The notes beneath the pieces are model-generated. The model was not told where the DNA came from and did not search any database. It saw only the letters and a list, made by a program, of their open reading frames with translations. Source: Brachycybe producta (Eukaryota > Arthropoda > Diplopoda > Playtdesmida > Andrognathidae). Taken from it: a stretch of DNA of 64,000 nucleotides. Position 1 is the stretch's first letter; each line of letters begins with the position of its first letter. The stretch spans positions 1,472,501 to 1,536,500 of the forward strand of contig JAUPFP010000033.1 of NCBI GenBank assembly GCA_036925085.1, in the 5' to 3' direction. The position numbers and the translations under genes were made by a program. Below are positions 22,075 through 32,152 of this stretch, in pieces.

Positions 22075-22400
22075 ATGTATATTCTGATATATATATGCTC
22101 GTATATGCCTATATAATAACAATGTACGGGATATAACACTCTGCAAACTTGTATGACATTGAAGAGGGAATGAGGGAGGTAAAAAAAAACTTGTCAAAAT
22201 CAGAAGGAAATAAACATCTAGAAAATAATAAAATTTCGTATGCAACATCAGTGCTTATTAAAGGTGCATACCTTTACTATGAACAATATTACAACAAAAA
22301 TTCTAAATAAAAATTTGTATCAAAACAGAAAACTGTTGTCAAAAAACTTGATTGCAGTTTGTGACACGTAAGACAGCAATCACATTGGTAATATTTAAAG

Positions 22401-22649
22401 TAGAGACCTACATAAAGCCCATAGGCCGGGCCGGGCTGGCATTTTTGTTAAAGGCCCATGGGCCTGGTGGGCTTTGTGGGCCTGATGGTCTTAATAGGCC
22501 TGGTGGGCTTCATGGACCTGGTGGGCTTTGTGGGCCTGATGGACTTCGTGGGCCTGGTGAGCTTCGTGAGCCTGGTGGGCTTCGTGGGATGGGCCTGGTA
22601 TAAAGTCTCATGGGCTGGGCTTCAATTTTTTGCACAATGTAGGTCTCTA
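22401..22649. mobile_element. hAT-like element carrying a GC-rich minisatellite
   Basis: Its ends TAGAGACCTACA and TGTAGGTCTCTA are perfect inverted repeats. They are flanked by an exact 8-bp duplication ATTTAAAG (22393-22400 and 22650-22657). TAGAG ends plus 8-bp duplications are characteristic of hAT transposons. The inside is a GC-rich run of 18-bp units like GGCCTGGTGGGCTTCGTG. Read as protein this gives collagen-like GPXG repeats, but there is no start, splice or conservation signal, so I treat it as repeat DNA. Confidence 0.88.
22452..22590. repeat. 18-bp GC-rich minisatellite
   Basis: Degenerate units of GGCCTGGTGGGCTTYGTG recur about seven to eight times inside the hAT-like element. 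It stands out sharply from AT-rich surroundings. Confidence 0.85.
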
Positions 22650-22729
22650 ATTTAAAGCAAGATTCATCACAATGTGTCCTTGGATTAATTGCTATTGCCA
22701 ATGTCATAATAATAATACTCTTGCAAGAC

Positions 22730-23560
22730 TAAAGGCGGGTTTACATTAAGCAACAAAGTTTTGTAGTATGTTGTAAAATGTGGTATACTACAGTCTCTAC
22801 AACCCAGTGTAAATCTAGTGTTCTCGTTACGTTCATGCAGCTAATCATACAATATTACAGAAAAATGAGGATACCACCATGACGTACAACATTGCATTGT
22901 GTTACAAGGCGCCGGTTGTGATGTTGTATGCGGTGCATTAGCTGCATGAACGTAACGAGTGCGTAACACATTTTAAGGCAGTGTTGTATCGTAGAAAGTA
23001 GAGCTCTGTTTAACTTGAACAGACAATGTTGTAGCCAGTGGGAAACTACGATTCCTGCTTTTGCTCTTCAAGGTTAGAAATGGGTTCCTTAATAACCAGG
23101 CTTATACCTAAGTACACAACTGATAATTTAAATGCATTTAAATAACGTGTTCTACAGAGCCCTGTGACGGGCAAACAAACAATATGTCGAATTCAAATTA
23201 ATCAGTTAATAATCTGAAAATATTGAGTTAATACTTAAATATATAAACTATTGACATTAAATTATTGATTTAGTATTTCAATTTAAAATATTAATAATAA
23301 AGTCAATTTTTATTTGGTTCTTGTCCTTAACTAGCTTCCGTATAATTCACCTAAACATGTTTAATTTCAATTCATTTAACTCATGTGTGTACAAGGTATT
23401 ACATACCACTGGCTTAAATAAATAAGCCACTACATGCTGTAATAGTGTATCACAATGTAAATAGTGTTTCACACCACTCCGTGCCACACATGTTGTACGA
23501 CGCATTACAACACTTACAATGTAGGCCTATTGTATGTTGCCTGATGTAAACTCACCTTTA
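22730..23560. mobile_element. Foldback with GGCGGGTTTACATTAAGCAAC ends
   Basis: It starts TAAAGGCGGGTTTACAT and ends ATGTAAACTCACCTTTA, nearly complementary. Internal arms GTTCTCGTTACGTTCATGCA and GCTGCATGAACGTAACGAG pair strongly. HarbB copy 4 interrupts it. It belongs to the same structural class as FoldG (ends resembling host word strings with CACAC or TTTACA). Confidence 0.65.
23105..23398 (-). mobile_element. HarbB MITE copy 4 (TTA duplication)
   Basis: Inverted orientation relative to the other copies: it starts TACCTAAGTACACAACTGAT and ends ATGTGTGTACAAGGTA. TTA lies on both sides at 23102-23104 and 23399-23401. Confidence 0.9.
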
Positions 23561-23729
23561 AAGCGGTTTCTTGCACACCGTCTTGTTGAAAACACTGGTC
23601 TTCGTTTTTTTTTTTTTTTTTGCAAACAATTGTGCAAGATTCACAGTTTACAGCAATATTTGAGTTATTTCTTGCACGGAATCTTGCGAGAAAAAAAATA
23701 GCCAATGTGATCGCCGCTTGCCGCTGCAA

Positions 23730-24322
23730 ATTTGCATGTTAATTTATGATGACATTTCGATGTTTTTTTAATATTTTTTTCGCTTTCTTGTGTTAATTTG
23801 TTAAATGTTTTGTAATTTTTCAAGATGTATTGAGAGTTTTGCGATCAGTCCAAGCCCACCTGCGGGCTTCCTCAGGACACTTTTTAATTTTGTCCTGTTT
23901 TAGACCTTTGTTGCTCTTAAAAGAGAGAAACAAAATTGGATGGATGTATGGATGTGTGTATAGATGATGTTCTGGTTGTGATTTCTCCAAAACAAGACCA
24001 GATTTGTGAACAAAACCTTTTGCATGTTGTTCAGTGTCTTAGTGACTTGCAATTGTGTCAAAATCAAAACAATCCATCAAATAATTAATTAATTATTATA
24101 ATAAGCAAAATAGCACTAGCATACATTATGGTAACAAAAGGTCTATTGGGGTCCTTGAATCCTTTGTTTTCACTTGTTTCTTGTCCAGTAATTGTATTGT
24201 ATTGAATAATATTTATACTTTTTTTCAAGATTTATTAAAGCTTAAGAGGCTACTCAATCTCACCTGAGGCCTTTTCATATGAGGCATACAAAGACAATAG
24301 GCATACAAAAGACAAAAAAAAT
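23730..24322. other. AT-rich unique DNA
   Basis: Short TGGATG and GATG words lie near 23938-23970. A local hairpin-like GCCCACCTGCGGGC occurs at 23855-23868. No gene was recognised. Confidence 0.4.
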
Positions 24323-24324
24323 CT

Positions 24325-24470
24325 ACTTTGTCAATCTTGGCTTTTCAATCTAAAAATTGATCGTGTATGTGGTAGATTTCGATAACGTTTGTTTCGATTT
24401 CGAGAAGCATTCTAGGAATGACAAGCCTGGATTGATAAGCCAGAATTGATCATCTGTACCAAGCTTTAGT
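24325..24470. mobile_element. FoldM foldback copy 1
   Basis: The left arm CTTTGTCAATCTTGGCTTTT, TGATCGTGTATGTGGTAGAT. The right arm has GATTGATAAGCCAGAATTGA then TCATCTGTACCAAGCTTTA. Copies of these ends occur at 30470-30545 and 31548-31587, and the left-end word TGTCAATCCTGGCTTTTC also at 39227. Confidence 0.6.
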
Positions 24471-24474
24471 GCAA

Positions 24475-25750
24475 CTGTTTATGTTTACTATATATTTGTA
24501 AAACTATTTCAGTGCTAGTTGCAAAAGTTGCTTGTTGGAAATAAAACTGAACATGCTTCAGTAACTAAGCATGTTTAGCTTGATTTTTAAAACAAGCAAC
24601 AGTCGCAATTCTTCCTTTACATCTTCCATTTGCATCTTTTCACACAGCTCTAAACCATCGGAAATTTTGCACAAAAATCACAAATATGAAACATAAATCT
24701 CTACACAACTGCATAGAAGAGAACTATCAGAAAAAAAATCAACTATTTGGCTTACTACCTATCACCCTTACCAAGACAATAAAATTTTACGTTCGGCACG
24801 AAGCTCAGACGCGAAGAAATCGTATAATAAGTCGAAAAGGGAGTAAAGACACACTCTGAACAGCTACATTTTCTTCTCACAAGTCAGTATTATAATTTAT
24901 AATAATACTGATTATGACAAATATAAGAAATAAGACAGAAAAAAAACAGAGAAATCGGTCATCAAAATTTCAGAACTGACTGACTCACTGTAAATCCCTT
25001 AAAATATTAAAGGATGTCAAAAGAAAAGGAAAAAAAGGATCAGTATCCCCATCAAACTATCAATGAATGAATGGTGTTGGACCCCATCATTAAACAGGAA
25101 TGAAAACGCGAGAAAGAAGAAAGAAAATCTAGAAAAACAAGTCATTTTCTACAGAAAATTACAAGTTACAGCTTTTAAAACAGATAGAAAAAAAAAGCTA
25201 TTGAACAATTTTTCTTCTTTATTTTTTTCTCACTTCAAATTGAATATAAGTAGCTTGTGTCCCATTAAAGATGAAACTCAAACCAAACCCTCTTTTCTTT
25301 CAATCTGTTTTACCCCTTTCATTTTTGAGGAGATGGGGGAGGACTTGAGAGAGGGTGGAGAAGAATAAAACGTTGGAGTTAACCACTACATTTTTCTTGA
25401 TTTCCTTGACATGTCCTGTCACTTGTGATATTCGTTAAAACCTCTTTTCAACCGTCCCTTTTTTAAATTAAGACTACAGGAAGGGAGGATGGGATAAGTG
25501 GGAAGTGTTCACTTCATTGATAATAATAATGATGATGATGATGATGACCATTGCCATGTATAAGACATGTTTAGGGGAAAGGAGGTGGTGGGTTTGACCG
25601 ACCACTCATCTAATAACTGATGCAAGACAATCATGTTGTTGTCGTGTTCAACACGCAACGTTTATCCCTTTAATCCTTTTTCAGGTGATTATTGGCTTCT
25701 TGTATTATTATGTGTCTGGATGACAACAACAACAACAAAAATTATGACTA
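24475..25750. other. AT-rich unique DNA
   Basis: Local dyads such as TATTATAATTTATAATAATA near 24887 and a GAT run at 25528-25546 are present. The open frame at 25063-25368 is lysine-rich and unremarkable. No gene is supported. Confidence 0.4.
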
Positions 25751-25752
25751 TA

Positions 25753-26000
25753 AGGGCGTTGGCACACAGACGACTTTTGAAAGACTTTTTGGTGACAAAA
25801 AGAAGTCGAAGGTAGTTTTGCTGTCGTCGTAATGTATTTTCTATGGAAGAACGTCAAACTTGGCACACAGGAGACTTAACTGTGTGCTGAAGTTGGTGTC
25901 TTTCCATAGAAAATACATTGCGGCAACAGTTCAACGACCTTAGACTTCATTTTGTAGCCAAAAAGCTTTTCAAAAGTCGCTCGTGTATGTTCCAACCTGC
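25753..26000. mobile_element. FoldG foldback copy 2
   Basis: Left: GGGCGTTGGCACACAGACGA, ACTTTTGAAAGACTTTTTGG. Right: AAAAAGCTTTTCAAAAGTCG, then CTCGTGTATGTTCCAACC. Inner arms GTATTTTCTATGGAA and TTCCATAGAAAATAC pair around the centre. It is non-coding. Confidence 0.7.
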
Positions 26001-26900
26001 TAAACTGCTATTCAAATATCTTCTAACAATTGTCAGAGAATTTTGGAATAAATTATTTTCAAATAGTATCAAGAAATTCTAACTTTTGAACAATTAAAAA
26101 AGCCATTAAAAATATTTGAATAAGAATTTTCATATAAACAAGATGACTAACGTTTCAATCACAAATGTGACACTACTCATAGATTTTGAAGTGCCATCTG
26201 ACCATTTTTACGTACATTTTTTACGTTTATGATCTAATTGTGATTGCATTTTTCACTCATGTACAAGCGTAATCACTATCGATCTATTGATAATGTGACA
26301 CCCCTGCACATTGTCAGCACACACGTGTGGAGGATGTCGCTACTTGGTCTTTTGAAGTTGACCACCTCTTTCGTCGGACAGAAAGGTGGCCCATAAAGGC
26401 AAGTGTCCGTAACACGAAAAGGGTTTTCTTTTCGTCGGCACATATGGAAACGATTAAGAAGAGAAAATTACTTTTCCTCATGTCCAGTGACACTGGACAG
26501 GCCAAAATAATTTCTACGAAATCATTTGCACATTTCAGAGAAATGAATTCCAAAAAAGGAAATCTTTTGGGACCAGAGATCACCATTGATCAGTACGACC
26601 TATGGGCGGCCGCTGGTCACAGTGGCCCCTCCCAAAGGCCAGAGTGATAAAACAAGCATGCAAGATACCCTCAGGAGGACAGTAGGCAAATAGTTGCGGG
26701 ACCAGAATTTTTCCTTCCTCGCTTGAGAGTAGAATATTCTAAACCAAAAACGCTTTTTGGGACTTAGAATCTTTTCTAAGAATTTCAGACGCTTATGTAT
26801 TATTTTATTCATTCACTAATGTATCAAATAACCTAAAATAAACCAGTTAGTATTGCAAAAAGAGAAGTCTTTTTCTGAGTTGTCACTTTCTCTTTAAAAC
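26001..26900. other. Unassigned segment with higher GC at 26300-26720
   Basis: Overlapping frames of 90 and 106 codons on opposite strands (26314-26586 minus, 26327-26647 plus) lie in a more GC-rich block. Neither translation resembles a family I know and there is no supporting context. The block may be part of an eroded element. I leave it unassigned. Confidence 0.35.
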
Positions 26901-27012
26901 GTGGGGACTTTTGAGTCCCGTCTACATGGAACCCAAAACAACCTGAATCACCCGGTAGGTCAAAGAGTACGAGCTTGGGAGGTGCGGAGCGGCGTATGAT
27001 CCCAGTTCAACC

Positions 27013-27085
27013 GGCTGGTCTCGGACCAGCCACCCAGCAAAGAGACAGACAAAAAGAGAACCAACAGGCTGGTCTGGGGCCAGCC
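27013..27085. repeat. Two GGCTGGTC hairpins
   Basis: GGCTGGTCTCGGACCAGCC (8-bp stem, 3-base loop) at 27013-27031 and GGCTGGTCTGGGGCCAGCC at 27067-27085 are related stem-loops about 54 bp apart. The preceding GC-rich block (26960-27012) is unlike its surroundings. I do not recognise the element. Confidence 0.7.
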
Positions 27086-27234
27086 ATGTTACAATAATGA
27101 AGTTCAAACAGTGTTTCCTCGACCTCCCATCAAAACATCTCGTCTTGGAGGAAAATTATGACCATGTGCAATTTTACTTTTTGACTGCCCCTCGTAATTT
27201 ATTACTTTTAAAAGTAATTTGTCTGGAACAGTTT

Positions 27235-27342
27235 TTCTTAGGTTAGGATTCGAAACACGAAAAAAGTGCAAAGATTCGAGTTTTCGAATCTCGAATATTT
27301 TTTTTTCAAGATTCGCGGGATTCGAATGTCCCTTCCCTAGTT
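27235..27342 (-). mobile_element. GATTCGA-rich element end
   Basis: It contains AGGTTAGGATTCGAAACACG, GCAAAGATTCGAGTTTTCGA and AGATTCGCGGGATTCGAATG. It matches 20926-20985 in reverse orientation, including the AGGTTAGG/CCTAACCT word. Confidence 0.6.
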
Positions 27343-27344
27343 TT

Positions 27345-28122
27345 TGCATTAAAATATTTTAAAAGAATCTAAAAGTAGATTTGATTTTCAATATCTCGAT
27401 TTCATAAATAAGAAATGATGAGATTTCTTAAAAGTTCACAAAAAATAAATTACAATTCAAAGAAGAAATTACAAAAGAAATCGAAAACCCTTTTAAAGAA
27501 AAAATGTTTGAAAAACAGCCTTATTTTGTTCTTTCTCTCAATAAATGGAGAAAGAGAGAGAGTATATTTTCCAAACTCCATTGGGTTACTTATGTAATAA
27601 TATCATTTCACCTAATGGACTTCAAAGTGGCTCCATTTTAGTTGGATCAGTTGATATTCATTGAGGCTAATGTTATGTCTACTCATCCAATGAGTAAACA
27701 AAAAAAACCATATATAGAGACATTTTTTTTACTATATAAGGGTTTGAAATTTATTCCATCTGTGTTAACTTAAGCAGAATTTCAAAAGAAGAAGAAAAAA
27801 ATATATAAAAGTGTTGTAATTGAATCAGGAATATAAAGATTTAGGCTAACATTTCCCGAGTGACTATTTTGTTCAAACATTTACAACAAAACTCTTCTTA
27901 AAACTTTTTTTTAATAGAAGAAAAGAAATAAAAAATTGAATGAAAAGAAGAAAAAGAAAAAAACAGCTGCAAAAAATTGTTCTTTGATAAAACAATTTTT
28001 TTTATCAATTTAAAGAACTTCTCAGTTCTCTTAACAGCTTTTAGAATCATTAATACAAAAAAAAAACACATTAAAAAAAGGAGTTTTGTTTTGAAACTTA
28101 GGCTCAAATTCAAGAAGAAAAC
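27345..28122. other. A-rich unique DNA
   Basis: No gene or shared repeat was recognised. Confidence 0.4.
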
Positions 28123-28124
28123 TT

Positions 28125-28275
28125 ATTAGCATTTGAACTTCAACTATTGAACCTTTTTTATGGCCAGAGTTTCAACACAAAAAACTGTTTTCAAAAGTAT
28201 TCAATGTAAACAATGCTTTTTTTATTTTTTGGAACTCCTCTCTGTTAAAAGAGTTCAAAGTTGAAGTTCAAGTGC
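28125..28275. mobile_element. FoldS foldback copy 2
   Basis: The left arm is CATTTGAACTTCAACTATTG and the right arm AAGTTGAAGTTCAAGTG. Inner GGAACTC and GAGTTC words also pair loosely. It is weaker than copy 1. Confidence 0.55.
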
Positions 28276-28750
28276 CAATATTCCGATCTTGTAATTGGGC
28301 TTTAAAAGGAGGACACTCTCACTTGACAATGTCTTTTTTTTATTAGATTCTATTATAGAAAAAACGCTCAATCGATTAAGAATTTACAAAATGAAGCAAA
28401 AAAGGTTCCGTTTTTTTACATTTCTAAATGAATAGACAATTTATGTGCGTTGAAAAGTTTTTTTGTGCCTCTTTTTTAAACAAAAAAAAATGCAGTGTGG
28501 AACTTGTTAATTTTTTTCCATTTTTTTTATAATAAAAAGCTTAAGAAAAAAAATCTCATTATACAAATTGATAAATTTTGTTTCTTTAAGAAATCAGGAC
28601 TTAATTTTGTCACTAATTAAAAAAAAATGATAATTTCAAAAGAATACACTGAAGTTTGTAATATACAAGGTGCAGTTAGTTAAGAAACTTTTGTAGACTA
28701 CTTAAAAGCGCGTTTAAACCAAAATTAGATGTTCGCGAACCGTTCGGGAA
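28276..28750. other. AT-rich unique DNA
   Basis: No gene or shared repeat was recognised. Confidence 0.4.
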
Positions 28751-28759
28751 CTGTTTGAG

Positions 28760-28965
28760 ACAGGCAATTAAAAATCGGGACGAACTTCAGTTGGCTTCGC
28801 CCTTTTTATGACGACCGGCAACTTTTAATTGGTTTGTTGTGTGGTTCGACGTTGAAAAGGGCGGAGCATGTGACGTCAGACTACATAACCAACCAATTAG
28901 AAGTTGCCAGTCGTCATAACAAGGGCGGAGCCAACTGAAGTTCGTCCCGATTTCTAATTGCCTGT
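28760..28965 (+). mobile_element. PalA MITE copy 4 with exact 9-bp duplication
   Basis: The 206-bp element runs from ACAGGCAATTAAAAATCGGG to CCCGATTTCTAATTGCCTGT. CTGTTTGAG is exactly repeated at 28751-28759 and 28966-28974. TGACGTCA is at 28871-28878. The right duplication overlaps the left duplication of the next element. Confidence 0.95.
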
Positions 28966-28976
28966 CTGTTTGAGAG

Positions 28977-29170
28977 ACAGGCAGTTCTGCCCAGCACTAA
29001 CTTTTCGTTTGCCCCGTCCTTTTATGAACGTCAAACCAATTATCAACCAATTAGAAATTGAAAAGGGCGGGACATGTGACATCAGACCAAGTAACTAACC
29101 AATTAGAAATTAATGATGCTCATAAAAGGTTGGGGAAATAGAAAAGTTAGTGCTGGGCAGAACTGTCTGT
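28977..29170. mobile_element. PalA2 MITE copy 1 with exact 9-bp duplication
   Basis: The 194-bp element runs from ACAGGCAGTTCTGCCCAGCA to TGCTGGGCAGAACTGTCTGT. GTTTGAGAG is exactly repeated at 28968-28976 and 29171-29179. It shares the ACAGG end, the CCAATTAGAA word and 9-bp duplication with PalA, but has a different inner arm (GCCCAGCACTAACTTTTC). Confidence 0.95.
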
Positions 29171-29317
29171 GTTTGAGAGCTGCTCGCGATCATAACGTCT
29201 ACAACAAAAAAGTAGCATGTTTCGCTCACTATCTTTTTTTCTATCTCTATCATTCTCTTAACATGGAGCCTACAGAACTCCTGCCACCATCATAGGTGCT
29301 CAACTAAGTGACTTTTA

Positions 29318-29751
29318 AGCTAGTCGCCCACTATGGTGCACAGAACCACACCACCCTGAACCGCCGTGTGGAACATTCAATCCGAGACTCCGCCATTTGT
29401 TGAAGACAACTTAAATGCACACACTTTGCAATACAAAAAACACGTGATGTTGTCTATAACGAGGTATGCTGGCAAACAAAGATACCTTAGTGGTGCCTGA
29501 ATGTCACGTGAGCACGTTTTTCCTTTGGCCCCCCAACACCCATACAGGCACACTGTAGCAAAAGGAAAAAGTTCTTATTGTTTCTCTTCGAGACTTCCGG
29601 CATGGAACTTCTGCAAGCGAGTTTCACATGTCGCAGCATGCCTCCCTCCTTATAGTAGACGTTGCACGATGAATAATACATACATAATGAATGATACATA
29701 CAATGAAAAGTTCTTCTAGGCGGCGCTGTTCACCATAGTGGGCGACTAGCT
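29318..29751. mobile_element. TIR element AGCTAGTCGCCCACTATGGTG
   Basis: The 434-bp element has 21-bp perfect inverted ends, AGCTAGTCGCCCACTATGGT followed by G and its complement. TTA lies on both sides (29315-29317 and 29752-29754), as in PIF/Harbinger targets. The interior is less AT-rich than its surroundings. It contains short frames on both strands (29487-29719) without recognisable domains. It is probably non-autonomous. Confidence 0.8.
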
Positions 29752-29764
29752 TTATTCTGAAGAA

Positions 29765-29816
29765 AGAACTTCGGACCCCAAACCCTCCCAAAAAAAAAAT
29801 CCTGGCTACGCCACTG
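29765..29816 (-). mobile_element. hAT-like terminal fragment
   Basis: On the minus strand it begins CAGTGGCGTAGCCAGGATTT, the same terminal class as the element at 55591. Only one end is visible, so it is a truncated copy. Confidence 0.6.
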
Positions 29817-30220
29817 CTTAGTTCACAGTAGTCACCCGAAAGTGCTGTTGTAGTTTTCACCACCTGTGCTAGAATAGTTGCTGTGAAATTAGGTGTTTTT
29901 GCTAGTTGAAGAAATGTGTTCAATAAAATTTCAGCCTAAAAATTCTAAGTTGACCACCACTATTAAAGTAAAGTACTTGAAAATAAAATAATAACATGAA
30001 GTCATCTTGAAATAATATATATTTTTTGACAAGTTCCATTTGAAATCTAAAAGTTTTGAGGAGAAAAATAATAGCTAACACCCCCAACTTCCTTTCAATT
30101 CTATTCCGAACCAAATATAACAAGTAAATCAAATTGGGCCAGTGGTCAGTCAGCAAGTAAGTAGCCAGTCAGTCAAACCCATCTCTTAAAAAAAATCCAC
30201 TAGGATCTTTAGGTTTTTCA

Positions 30221-30256
<36 letters not shown>

Positions 30257-30465
30257 AGAGAGAAAAATCTTTCATTCCGAGATACACACCTCTTTGATCA
30301 AAGAAAAATACTTAAGAAAGTGTTGGACACAAATTGTCCAAACTGTCATGTTACTCCAACACTTAAGACCACTTTAAGAAAAGAAAAGTAACAAGTTAAA
30401 AGAAAATCTTCTTTCTCTTTTTTACTTTTAGAGAAAAAAAAAGATATAATCATCAACCATTTGAG
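29817..30465. other. AT-rich unique DNA
   Basis: A GA run lies at 30224-30253. No gene was recognised. Confidence 0.45.
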
Positions 30466-30799
30466 CTAAAGCTGGATCCAAACGATAAATTCCGACATGT
30501 CAATCCTGGCTTTTCAATGCAAAACTTGATAATGTGTGTGGATTTTATTAATTCGATCTAAATTTTAGTGCTTTCCATGAATGATCTATTCGGTCAGGAA
30601 TCTATACTTCCATTTTTGAATTGAACCGAATTAAATTGGAATTATCTATGGATTAACAAGTTTTAGAATTGTAAGAACATAAGCATTTGTTTGAATCGTA
30701 AAACTTTACAATGATGGGAACATGAGCAATTAGTTAAAATGATAAAAATGGCTCTGCTCACATACAATTTCAAAAGAAAACCAAGGCGATTTGAGGCGA

Positions 30800-31135
30800 T
30801 TTAGGGCCTTGACAAACAGACCATTTTTCGACTGCAAAATCAAATTGCTCAAATTGCTCAAAAATGGTCTCTTTTGGAGACAAACCGACTTCATTTTGAA
30901 GTCGAAATCGACCACCAAAAGTAGTCTATATGTTCATCCATTAAGCCCTTTGCACACAGACCATTTTGGTCACTTTCTGCCTGTAAAAAGGAAGTCGGCT
31001 TGTCGCTAAAAATGGTCACTTCGAATCTTTCGATAAAAAAAATACATTAAAACCACGTTATAAACCACAACCTGCAACTTCATTTTACAGTCGAAATCGA
31101 TTACCAAAAGTGCTGTGTGTGTGTCAAGACCCTAA
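30800..31135. mobile_element. Two adjoining FoldG copies
   Basis: The first runs from GGGCCTTGACAAACAGACCA to GTAGTCTATATGTTCATCCA (30804-30945). The second runs from AAGCCCTTTGCACACAGACC to GCTGTGTGTGTGTCAAGACC (30942-31132). Each has TCGAAATCGA and its complement near the ends. Confidence 0.75.
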
Positions 31136-31193
31136 GGGTAAGAATAACCATTCTAAAAAAAAAATTTGAGATTTTTGCCAGAACAGACTGATA

Positions 31194-31225
31194 AATTTTG
31201 GTCATTTGTACAAATGACCAAAATT
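31194..31225. repeat. Perfect 32-bp palindrome
   Basis: AATTTTGGTCATTTGT is followed immediately by its exact complement ACAAATGACCAAAATT, with no spacer. Confidence 0.95.
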
Positions 31226-31231
31226 ATGAGT

Positions 31232-31350
31232 CTGATCTCTTTTAATTTATTATTTTATTATTTATGAATAATTAATAAATAATGAATTAATAAAATCATT
31301 TACTTTTTATTAATTTATTCATTTATTATTTATTAATTATCATTCATTCG
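31232..31350. repeat. ATTTATTA-rich low-complexity stretch
   Basis: Repeated ATTAATTTATT/AATAAATAAT words form several overlapping dyads. Confidence 0.7.
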
Positions 31351-31424
31351 ATAATGGAATTTACTTCCTGACAATGTTGTGAAATGAAGAAAATTATATT
31401 TTAGACGATTTATAGCTTTTTTTA

Positions 31425-31515
31425 TGGCAAGTGTTAATAGATTATTTTGACAATGCATTTCTTATGTAGTTTCAGGACTAGATTACCACTCTGTCATAGG
31501 TCCTTTATTTGAGCT
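31425..31515 (+). mobile_element. LINE 3' tail fragment
   Basis: TTTTGACAATGCATTTCTTA, then CCACTCTGTCATAGGTCC and TGTTTGCCTAG parallel 52215-52290 and 54057-54130. Confidence 0.5.
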
Positions 31516-31589
31516 GTTTGCCTAGTAATTATTCAGAAAATTAAAAAAAAAAGCAAGCCAGTCTTGATCGTCTGTATCCAGCTTAACAG

Positions 31590-32150
31590 TCAATCACCAG
31601 TGATGTTGCTTCCTAAATTTATTTACTTTCACTTTTTTCTTACCTTTTGAAAAATTTCAAACTGAATTGCAAAAAGAAAAAATCACATGGGATTTTTATG
31701 GGATAATTTTAAGAGTTTGTGTTGAATTGAAAGAAGAAGAAGAAAAAACTGTCACAAGTTTGGCTGTCTGTGTATTTAGACAAAAAAAAGGCGTCTTTCG
31801 AGTGAAATTTTTACCGTTTAATAGCTTTTTTACACAAAAATTCCCTTGTGCATAAAAATTCTTTTATTTTTAAAGCTTTATATATTAGTTTTTGTCATTA
31901 TGGTGGTTGGTTGCCATCAAAACCAACAGTCATCGATTTCTTATGTGTGACGTCAAATATAATGAACATATGGTACAACTAACGTAGCTAAATAAGTCAT
32001 TGTATAGATTCACTAGTCAATTTAAAAAAAGTTATCAAAATCCATACCCCTATCTGAAGAATTAGGTGTAATTTTTAAGGGTAAAAATGTTTGAAAACAA
32101 TTTCTGTGAATAACTTAAGACGGTTTTTGAACAGCCGATTTTCGATTTTA
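31590..32150. other. AT-rich unique DNA
   Basis: One copy of the short dispersed ATTCACTAGTCAATTT word lies near 32008. No gene is seen. Confidence 0.4.
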
Positions 32151-32152
32151 GA

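Larger units (their letters stand above)
22365..23728. mobile_element. FoldN copy 1, host of nested insertions
   Basis: The left end has ACGTAAGACAGCAATCACAT then TGG. The right end has GCCAATGTGATCGCCGCTTG. FoldN copy 2 at 32475-33775 has the same termini (GGCGATCACACTAGC and GCCAATGTGATCGACGCGTA). Internal words such as TTGCACGGAATCTTGCGAGA are shared. This copy contains a hAT-like element (22401-22649) and another foldback (22730-23560), which itself contains HarbB copy 4. Confidence 0.6.
30470..31587. mobile_element. FoldM copy 2, carrying nested repeats
   Basis: The left end has AAAGCTGGATCCAAACGATA then TGTCAATCCTGGCTTTTCAA. The right end has AAGCAAGCCAGTCTTGATCG and TCTGTATCCAGCTT, the complement. 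The interior contains two FoldG copies, a 32-bp palindrome and a LINE tail. Confidence 0.55.

Noticed and set aside
22352-22707. Collagen-like open frames (GPXG repeats)
   Set aside because: They lie within a hAT-like element's minisatellite, are readable in several frames and both strands, and have no exon context.
26314-26647. Overlapping 90- and 106-codon frames in a GC-richer block
   Set aside because: Opposite-strand overlap and no family resemblance; kept only as an unassigned segment.
26960-27012. tRNA-derived SINE head
   Set aside because: No convincing A box, and the possible B-box-like word does not match the consensus on either strand.
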